The notes below the pieces were generated by a model. The model made no database searches. It saw nothing but the letters and a program-made list of their open reading frames with translations, and was not told the DNA's origin. 64,000 bases of DNA. Origin: Anadara kagoshimensis. Taxonomy: Eukaryota > Mollusca > Bivalvia > Arcoida > Arcidae. This document shows, piece after piece, positions 55,850 to 64,000 of the stretch; the first letter of the stretch is position 1; every line of letters starts with the position of its first letter. The stretch lies in NCBI GenBank assembly GCA_021292105.1, contig CM037864.1, forward strand, positions 5,924,413 through 5,988,412. The letters are read 5' to 3'. Made by a program: the position numbers and the translations under genes.

Positions 55850-57965
55850 CATGGAACAGCTGCATCGCTATTTTGCCAAACATAGTTCCAGTTTCCAAAA
55901 TCAAAATTACATAATGTTATGTTGTTAAACAAAAATTTTATTTAAAGCATGTGTTTTAATTCTCTTAAACGTTACGGTTTGCAATTACATAATTAAGCAT
56001 CGAAAAAAAGTCACATAACCAATCACTCAATCATTTGTGTACTGGTATTGTCAGAATCCATATGGTTGCCAGGGTTAGCCAAACCTGTGCTAGTGTCCTA
56101 AACCGAAATTAAATAATACTACGTTGCTAAACAAAGGCTTTATTTTAAGCAGCTGTACTAATTCTCTAAAATGTTACATTTTGCAATTACATAATTAAAC
56201 ATTAAAAACAAGTCACATAAATCAATCACTCCATCATATGTGTACTAGTATAGTAATGTAACTGTCCATAAGATTGTCTCGGTGAGCCAAACATGTGCCA
56301 GTTTCCTAAACCGAAATTAAATAATCTTTTTAATTTTTATTTTAACCATCTGTATCAATTCATTAAAACGTCACGGTTTGCAATTACATAGTTACGCATT
56401 TTAAAAACAAGTCACCTGAATCAATCACTCGATTCTATGTGTACTATTGTTCATCTTTAATGTTTAGAGACAGTTGTTTTCATTAATAATTTTTATACCT
56501 TTTAAATTTTCGAAACCTAACAATCATATTTTGTTTTGGAAACAAAAAGCGCATCTAGAAATATTTTTAGTTTTATCTTCACTTTTTCCGTTATTCTTCT
56601 ACATAGAGAAAATTTTACATTTTTCACTAAAATTAAGCTGTAGTATGCTCCTTAAGTTACCCTATATGCATATATTAAAAGATTCAACTAAGGTCAACAA
56701 TTACAATGTAAATCACTTATATATTACAATTATTATTGGCATCAGTTTTGACAAAATCATGGAGAAGAAATATTACAAATGAGTGAAGTGTGTAGTTTTG
56801 AAGTGTTTTTTATTTGTAAAAAAGCATTAGGATCACATTATTTGAAAGTGGACAAACTGATTAAGTCTACGACACAGGCGTGATTATCAATGGTTTAGAA
56901 CATGGGGTCCATAACGGGTGTTTTAGTTCTGAGTCTTATCGCGATATTTGTAAATTTGCTGATTTTTTCTCTATATACAGAAATAAATGTAATGATTTCA
57001 ATTTTTCGTGTATTTTTCCTTGTTAGTATTTTTGTTTTTAAACACATATATTGTGGTTATTTTATGAGACACCAAATGATAATACAGCAATTTCAGTTAA
57101 GGTCTGTCTCTAAGTATAAAAGACGCACAATAGTAATGTAACTATCCATAATACAGTCTAGGTTAGCCAACCATGTGCCAGTTTACTGGATCGAAGTTAT
57201 ACTACTGTTATTAAAAATTCTTTATTGAAATCATGTATACTGATTCCCTAAAACAATTACATAATTAAGCATTGTAACACAAGTCACATAAACCAATCAC
57301 TCCATCAAACGTGTACTAGTACTGTTACTATCCATAATACAGTCTCGGTTAGCCAAACCTGTGCCAGTTTCCTAAATCGAAGTTATACTACTGTCTGTTA
57401 TATAAAAAACCTTATGCAAAATTGATTACATAATTAAGCATTGTAAAACAAGTCGCACAAATCAATCTCCATCAAATGTTTATTGTTATGACCCATATGA
57501 GTCTTTAGGCAGCTCAAATTCAACACGTGGTTATAATTGTGATGTAATTTTGAGATTCAGCATAATAACTGACAACTTTCGGTAGTTCAATGTTAAACTT
57601 TCAACATGCCTGTACTATAAGTTTGAAACAGCAAATGATTTGCACATCTGTAGAACAATTGATCTGAGATTATCGTAATATGTATACCAATTCCTTAAAA
57701 CAATTACATAATTGAGCATTGTAAAAACAAGTCACATAAATGAATCCCAATCAAATGTTTATTGTTATTACCCATATGAGTCTTTAGGCAGCTCAAATTC
57801 AACACGTGGTTATAATTGTGATGTAATTTTGAGATTCAGATAATAACTGCCAACTTTCGGTAGTTCAACGTTAAACTTTCAACGTGTCTGTACTGTAATT
57901 TAAAACAGCAAATGATTTGCACATCTGTAGAATAATTGATCTGAGATTATCGTAATATGTACTAC
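55850..57965. repeat. ~165-200-bp tandem array, six to seven copies, interrupted by an element
   Basis: Each unit has gccaaacctgtgccagtttc, ctaaaccgaaattaaataat, gcaattacataattaagcat, aaacaagtcacataaatcaa, tcactccatcaaatgtgtac and gtccataatacagtctcggt. The marker aattacataattaagcat occurs at about 55984, 56180, 56381, 57257, 57422 and 57702. The last two units carry an extra block (caaattcaacacgtggttat, acaactttcggtagttcaat) ending in a MITE C-like right end. A 684-bp element splits the array at 56447-57130. Confidence 0.88.
56447..57130 (+). mobile_element. Element E copy 1 (684 bp, TA-flanked)
   Basis: TA at 56445-56446 and 57131-57132. TIRs of about 27 bp: ttgttcatctttaatgttta with gagacag, and inverse ctgtctctaagtataaaaga with cgcacaa. 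The flanks continue the host array unit (gtgtac, then gtaatgtaac), so the insertion site can be read from sister units. Two open frames lie inside (56474-56782; 56902-57141 with hydrophobic segments) but are not kept in the second copy, so they are not called as genes. Confidence 0.88.
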
Positions 57966-58895
57966 TTGCTGACTAAAAACATGTAAATGTAGAATTATCA
58001 AACGGTAGCAATGTTATAAAGAAAAAAATGTGCCATGTACTCCCAGAGGCAAATGTAGTGTACAACAAACTAATACCTACAATGTGCTACTGCAATGTAA
58101 AACAACATGTTTTTGTTTTAAGCGCACGCCAGTTTCCTGAGCCTAATTTACACCAATTCAAAGAAAATAAAAGCCTTTTATACTTAAAGCACATGTCAGA
58201 TTTCTAAAATAAAAGAAACTAGTTTCAAAATAAACGTGAAAACCGCTAAACCACAATTGAAGGTTAGCAATTGTTTAAATACATATTGTATGCACAAACG
58301 TATATTATTCCATCAAATATTTATTGTTCGTTATCCATATGAGATCTAAGTTAATTCAAAATCCAACACATGTGTATAATTCTGATGTAAGTTTAAATTA
58401 CAATGCAGTTACACACTCACACGGGAGTCCAAACAAAAACCGCTGGTTTCACGCTACAATAGTTTTTCTGGTATTGTTAAGATTAATGTTTAGTTCGTAT
58501 TAATCATGTACACATACTAGGCATGTCATTCAAATACAACACAAAAGTTATCCAACCGTTATCAGAAAATAGCAATGGGAATTTATAAAGGAATAGCTTA
58601 TTGGAAAATAATACATAAATATGAAAAATTGATGATTTTAGAAATGTTTTGTATTTTCTATAGCAGATTGACAGAGTTTTAAGTCTACATTTGGCCTCAT
58701 GTTTGTCCAAATGTTTGAAAATCCAAAATCTCACCCGTCATTTATCAGATTGACATGAAGTAAACAAGGCCGATATAAATAGATTTGGATGCGATAAATG
58801 CAGATATGATGCATTGGTGCCAGGTTGAGAAGTATATGACACAGTATTTTTTAAATATCCACTAAGAAGTCCTCTGTACAGTTTTATGGGGTTAT
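57966..58895. other. Intergenic stretch with a worn unit of the ~190-bp array
   Basis: At 58128-58210 the phrases cacgccagtttcctgagcct and ttaaagcacatgtcagattt look like a diverged array unit; gttcgttatccatatgagat at 58325 is another piece. Otherwise nothing. Confidence 0.4.
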
Positions 58896-58899
58896 CAAA

Positions 58900-59050
58900 A
58901 CCAAACACACCAGTCGATGTCCAAATCGTAATCCCAAAAGCAAAATAAAAACTTTAAAAATGGGCAAATTGAGTTAAACACGTGAAGTAAGATTGGGTGC
59001 TCCTGCAGGAAAAATGCATCCTATCTAACTAAACACGTGTGTCGTTCCAG
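58900..59050 (-). mobile_element. Partial family A copy
   Basis: In reverse: cgatgtccaaatcgtaatcc, caaaagcaaaataaaaactt, aaaatgggcaaattgagtta, aacacgtgaagtaagattgg, gtgctcctgcaggaaaaatg, tctaactaaacacgtg. Confidence 0.65.
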
Positions 59051-59054
59051 TAGA

Positions 59055-60930
59055 TATTTTGTTTTGTTGTTGCGTGTTCTTGGTTGTTTGTTGATCTGTC
59101 TACTGGAAGAAATAGGCCTACCTGTTATATGAGATATGATTCTTATTTAATAATGTAAGAAAAAATATATGTACCAAAAATGATTTTATTACGATATTTT
59201 ATCACATGAAATGGTCACGTGACCAGACTATATATATTAAAAATGAAATCCAAAATATTATCTTACAAATGGTATAGACCCCCTCCCCAGTTCCACCTCC
59301 GGACAACATTGAATACCTTTTATATATGTCTTTTTAATATGTCTGCGCTACATTACAGTATTTGAAAAGATCACCGTCCTTAAAACGACATTTCGATTTC
59401 AATTCTTTTGGCAAGGTTACAAATTAAAAGCCTTGTTCTCAACAATTCTGTAAAGGTTAATATCCGATAGAGAATAAGTGAGATTTTATTGCCTTATAAA
59501 TAATATCAAATCCGTTACCATGGAAACAGATCAGTAAATTAAATACTTATGTTGTTTACATTATGTTAGATATAACAATAAATACCCTTAGAGAAATAAA
59601 CAGTATGCGATTATATAACTATATCGATGGGATATCTGGAGTTTAAGCACATCCATCATTTATAGCTTAATATAATTTCTAGAATTTATGTTTTTCCTAA
59701 AGCCGATACCATTCTTAAAGGAAACTTAAGAACAAATAAACTATTGCATAGGCAAACACCATTGACCTGTCTGTTTGACCTTTCATGAGAAATATTTATA
59801 TACGATGATCCACCAAATATATGGGTAGTGTAAAGACTCGAAGTTAATAAACGTTGTACGTATCCCATGACGTAGATACAGTCAAAGATGAATTCTCTAA
59901 ACGTACATGTGCTGGAGTATGATAAATATTTCAATTAAAGGTCAAACGGACAGGTCAAACTTGTTTTCGATTTCCCTATAATTTATTCTGGTTATTGAGA
60001 AATAAAGTTTCTTGTAGAAAAGGATTTTGATAAGATTTTGTTTTACGTAAAGGGTATATGATGGGATTTAATGTGTCTTGTATCAAATGTTCGATAAGGA
60101 TTGTCAAATAAAAAAATGAAGAGATCTGATCAGATTAAACGAATAAATTAAGTATAATCAGTCAATCAATCAATCAGTTAATGACCAAAGAAAGTGTACA
60201 GTCACAGCCAGAATACTATTAATAAGTTGAATGCTCTAATTAGAAAGTGAAAATTAAACAGGTCTGTCGCTTAGATGGGTTCATCGAATATTAATGCTCT
60301 GGCTCAAAGCTTTCAACAGTTTTTTCAACAGTTTAAAGGTTTTAGTAATCAAACAACTGTTCAATATCAATTTATCTAAATACTATCAACAGATATATCT
60401 CCAACGTCATTCTCACTTACAACTACCAATAAAATAGTCATATACCACCTACAAACAAATTACTACTTTAAGCTTTGTATGAAATTATTTATCTATTCAT
60501 TGACATGGGGTAATTGGATACAACATTATACCATAACCACCTGTAATAACGTATTAATGATTTAAGAAAATTACATCAATGTTTTTGCAATTTAAAAAAC
60601 TGAAAAGAGTCTTGATTTGCTGAACGTATGTATGGTTCATGGTCTTCCACATTAGGAACGCTTCTTTATGCAGGAATCTAAGATCATCTTCCAATTCAAT
60701 TCGAACTAATTTATGGCTTGCCATGCGTTCTGAATAGTTCTGATCATCGCTTAAATACGATGTGTACATCTATACATTTGATATTGTTGCTGTATTGTAT
60801 CTTCAACAGCCATTGTGTGCAGCAATATAAAGTGATAATGGTAAATTCTGCAAATACGAAGGTAAAGCATCTAGGTGACATCTTTAAACCAAAATGAGGA
60901 TCGTGATGATGCCAATATTGAGATGAAAAA
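59055..60930. other. Intergenic stretch, nothing recognised
   Basis: Short ORFs on the minus strand (59686-59934, 60554-60769) have no family features and no convincing start or splice context. A short (AATC)n tract lies at 60161-60178. Confidence 0.35.
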
Positions 60931-60938
60931 TCAATATA

Positions 60939-61109
60939 CAGCCAAACCTGCCTTAAATGCCACCTCCACTTGCTTATAAAGGCCAGTATAAATGTATCCC
61001 ATATTGTTCTTTATTCATAGTATTTGAACCTGTATATAAAACCACCTGCCAATATAGGCCACTTTTACTGGTTCCTTTGGTAGGTGGCCGTATTTATCAG
61101 GCATGTATG
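60939..61109. mobile_element. MITE B copy, right end worn
   Basis: Starts TA then cagccaaacctgccttaaat; interior ttgttctttattcatagtat, ttgaacctgtatataaaacc and ccacttttactggttccttt match other copies. The right end (tatcaggcatgtatg) is degenerate. Confidence 0.7.
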
Positions 61110-62450
61110 TGGCATCTGTAGTAATTAAATATTATATACCAAGACGGACTACAAAGGTATCAATTACCTAACGTCCTTAGTATAGGAGAAAGAAATTTGC
61201 ATCTGAAAATATGTATATCGCAACAATCAATGCAACAAAAAAGAGACAACAAACAGAATAACAAGACAAAAACTAACACATTTAGGGATCATTGACCATA
61301 AAACTTTGGACGGGCACTGAAACAAATATCCAATGATATGGTTTCAGTACTACTAAAAGGCCTTCAACTATCCCACTTAGTTTACAACCAATAGTAACAT
61401 ATTTATTCCGTGATCCGTTTTACAGAATAAAAAAATAAACAATATATTTCAAACATTTGATCGGTATACTTGACAATTTAATCTGCCTCTTCTGAATCCT
61501 ATAATTTGACAATTCAATCTCTTTCAATCGAATCTTATAATGTTCTCCAAGTCACGTCGTGTTTCAGATTATAATAGAATAAATTCCATCTTGTAGCGAA
61601 CACCTAGATGGATTCAATGCAAGAATACTTCATTTCATCGTTAATGGTTTTCCGGAAAATGACGTTTAAAACCGTCATCATAGGACACTAACCATTTATT
61701 TGTATTGAAATAAATACATATTTCAGACTCGGAATTATTGTATCAATACGTCATGCTTAATGGAAGATACGATATGGGGCCATATTTGACCCAAAAAGTC
61801 AATGGCACAGAAAGCTAAAAGCACGTGCATATTTATATAATTACATTCCTTATAATATGACACGTGCATATTTATATAAATACATTCCTGATAATATTTT
61901 TGGAATATGTAGCAGAATTAATTACATTTTTTTCTTTTTTAAATTTCATTGAGACTACGCTAAAAATGACCGCTAGTTCTGTCGTAAAGCACAATGACGG
62001 ATAACATCATTTATGAATCCCAATCGGTGGATTTCACACTAAGTTAGTTCGTTTGCCCATGTTCAGTCGTTTTTCTCCGTGCACTTCGATTTTTTCAACT
62101 ATTCCAGAACTAACTGCTTTAAATTTTATTGAAGATTTTGACTCTTGACTCTACATTAAACAATTCAACTTCTATAGATGATGGCCAGATATTTTTGAGC
62201 TTTCGTGTTTTGTTTACATTATGGCAAGTTTAACATTAAGACTTTATAAGACCTTATGTACCGTTTTAGCCTACAAAAACAAGGTCATTGTACTTGGTTA
62301 TCACGCCAGAGGTATCTAGAATCGCATACTAATAACAGATGATACAAGAAAAATACGGCAATGGAGTATAAATCTCCTACAGGATTTGGACGGGCAATAG
62401 CAGTTATTCTATTATAGTGATATAAATTGTATTTGGTGCAAGAGGTCTAA
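61110..62450. other. Intergenic stretch, one short direct repeat
   Basis: cacgtgcatatttatataat followed by tacattcct is duplicated at 61822 and 61861 (41-bp period). No gene recognised. Confidence 0.4.
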
Positions 62451-62452
62451 CC

Positions 62453-62713
62453 ATGGACTCGAATCAGAATGGTGGTCCGTCCGATAAAGATAACTTACAA
62501 GGCAGAATTGTGGAAACAAGTTCATATAAGACATTGGTCTTGTTTTCGAATCTATTTTACACACTATATTCTTGTATATATGCTTTTATAATATTGATTG
62601 TATGTTTTTCATATAGTTTAAACTCCGGCAAAAATGTAAATAAACAAAATGGTACATATCAATATTTAACGCAATATGGGAATTTTGATAACAATTTACC
62701 CTATTTTAGATGA
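62453..62713 (+). CDS. Possible small single-pass membrane protein or first exon, unidentified
   Basis: The ATG has a favourable context (aaccATGg). The 86-codon frame has a hydrophilic N-terminus (MDSNQNGGPSDKDNLQGR), one long hydrophobic stretch at about residues 28-55 (LVLFSNLFYTLYSCIYAFII and on), then a polar Asn-rich tail. That is a type II or type III membrane topology. It could be a first exon: a candidate donor (aaaaat|gtaaat) lies near 62636. I do not recognise a family. The conserved look of the start is the only argument beyond length, and the window ends before any partner exon could be identified. Confidence 0.25.
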   Translation: MDSNQNGGPSDKDNLQGRIVETSSYKTLVLFSNLFYTLYSCIYAFIILIVCFSYSLNSGKNVNKQNGTYQYLTQYGNFDNNLPYFR

Positions 62714-62971
62714 CCTTATGCTAATATAAGGTTGTGCTCGAAAACAAAATAGTAAAATGACAATAATATTAATAGCCAGAGGAAAACAGTATTGCAAACC
62801 CCACAATAATTGATATTCAGTTAATCCTCGCAGGATACATAGCGTAAATGAAACTTCTACTTGGTGTGCCCATCATTTCTCTGTCTTTTTATTATTCTTA
62901 ATACATACTTATCCATGTCTCATATTGCATTTTGGTAATCGTATTGAAACATAATACGTAAATAAGAGCTA

Positions 62972-63648
62972 TTGTTCGTCTTTTATACTTAGAGACAGTC
63001 ATTAACTAAAATTGCTATATTATCAATTGGTGTCTCATAAAATAACCACAATATTTGTGTTTAAAAACAAAAATACTAACAAGGAAAAATACATGAACAA
63101 TTGAAATAATTAGATTTATTTCTGTTTATAGAGAAAAAATCAGCAAATTTACAAATATCGTGATTAGACTAAGAACTAAGACACCCGGTTTGGACCCTAT
63201 GTTCTAAAACATTGATATTCACGCCTGAATCACGCCTGTGTCATAGATTTAATTAGTTTGTACACTTATAAAGAAGGTTATCCTAATGCTTTTCTGAAAA
63301 ATCAAAATACTTCAAAACTTTATAATTACATACTTCACGTCATCTAAAGTGGATATTTTGTGAAAGCCGATTCCAATAACAAGTGTAATATATTGTAATT
63401 GTTGACCTTAGTTTAACCTATTAATGTATGCATATGGGTAACCAAGGGAACATATTACATATGATTTTTAGTAGAAAATGTAAAATTTTCTCTATGTCGG
63501 AGAATGACGGAAAAGGTAAAAATAAAACTAAAAATATTTTTAGATGCGCTTTTTGTTTCAAAATAAAATATCAATATTAGGTTTTAAAAATTAAAAATAT
63601 AAAAGGTATTCATGAAAACGACTGTCTCTAAACATAAAAGATGAACAA
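62972..63648 (-). mobile_element. Element E copy 2 (677 bp, inverted relative to copy 1)
   Basis: TA at 62970-62971 and 63649-63650. Starts ttgttcgtcttttatactta, ends acataaaagatgaacaa. It matches copy 1 (56447-57130) over its whole length in reverse, for example gtgtcataga, gcattaggata-type and gttagtatttttgtttttaa blocks. The start codon of the copy 1 inner ORF is not kept here. Confidence 0.88.
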
Positions 63649-63650
63649 TA

Positions 63651-64000
63651 ATTGAGATGGCGGTAAACCCTGAAAAAGTACAATAAAATAGGTGTCATTG
63701 TGGCCAGTCGTCCGTTTATAAAACCGATCGTAGATTATATTTTTATATTGTATTATTGTGACTAAGATGTTACAATAAAAAACAAACATACTAATATTTT
63801 GGACTTTGATTTAGACATGAACATGTATGTAATAATATTGTTTGTGTTTGAATGTTATAATTATGTTATAACGCAATGTTTCTTTGATTCAAACATTTTA
63901 ATCATTCAAACCATTTCTGTTATTTTAGCATCTTAAAACTCATTCAATGTGCTAAATTCCATTCAAAACGTGAAGACTGTGACAAATGATATAAACACAA
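63651..64000. other. Window end, nothing recognised
   Basis: AT-rich DNA without ORF or repeat recognised. Confidence 0.35.

Noticed and set aside
56474-57141. Membrane-protein-like ORFs inside element E
   Set aside because: The second copy of the element does not keep the start codon or the frame, so they are chance frames in a non-coding transposon.
1-64000. LTR retrotransposons, endogenous viruses, Polintons or toxin genes
   Set aside because: No capsid, integrase, protease, envelope or polymerase-like frame and no long direct terminal repeats were recognised.

Overview
The window looks like nuclear DNA of an animal, most likely a mollusc and probably a bivalve. This is inferred from AT-rich intergenic DNA, genes split by GT-AG introns, an animal-type membrane M13 peptidase gene, and a very dense load of short TIR elements (MITEs), tRNA-derived SINE pieces and minisatellites. 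Nothing supports a bacterial or organellar origin. No retrovirus, LTR element, Polinton or CRISPR array was recognised.

Only two host genes are well supported, both on the + strand. (1) Positions 1-1258 hold the last intron and last coding exon of an RS-domain RNA-binding protein, best guess the U1-70K (SNRNP70) tail, followed by a 3'UTR with its own degenerate repeats. (2) Positions 18529-29062 hold a complete 14-exon neprilysin-like (M13) type II membrane protein of about 776 residues. Its splice junctions are all GT-AG and the phases agree, except for one missing base in exon 6. Both zinc-binding histidines of HExxH are kept, but the catalytic Glu is Phe (HFYVH) and the other active-site motifs are altered. 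It is therefore a predicted pseudoenzyme, or a decaying gene. A small ORF at 62453-62713 with a good start context and one membrane segment is a weak third candidate.

Layout: 1-2715 RS-protein 3' end; 2906-4044 a 39-bp minisatellite of about 30 copies; 4045-8217 intergenic DNA with MITEs and a 57-nt A run; 8218-14987 a tandem segmental duplication (3.17 and 3.60 kb), with a clean 193-bp MITE in copy 1 whose empty site survives in copy 2; 14988-18528 SINE and MITE pieces; 18529-29062 the M13 gene, with 33-bp and 52-bp minisatellites in introns 1 and 9; 30487-34374 a 3.9-kb TA-flanked element with arms of about 730 bp rich in YY1-like motifs; 35690-38510 three kinds of tandem repeat; 41276-42660 paired MITEs and a tandem array built from a LINE reverse-transcriptase motif; 46690-48830 a four-copy repeat split by a TTAA-flanked element; 55850-57960 a ~190-bp tandem array interrupted by a 684-bp TA-flanked element whose inverted sister lies at 62972-63648.

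Four dispersed families recur: family A (about 12 copies, ~300 bp), MITE B (TIR starting CAGTCAAACCTG), MITE C (TIR starting CAGACCTGTCGAAAG) and tRNA-derived SINE pieces. All element names other than the general class are descriptive labels given here. Copy numbers and identities were judged by eye.
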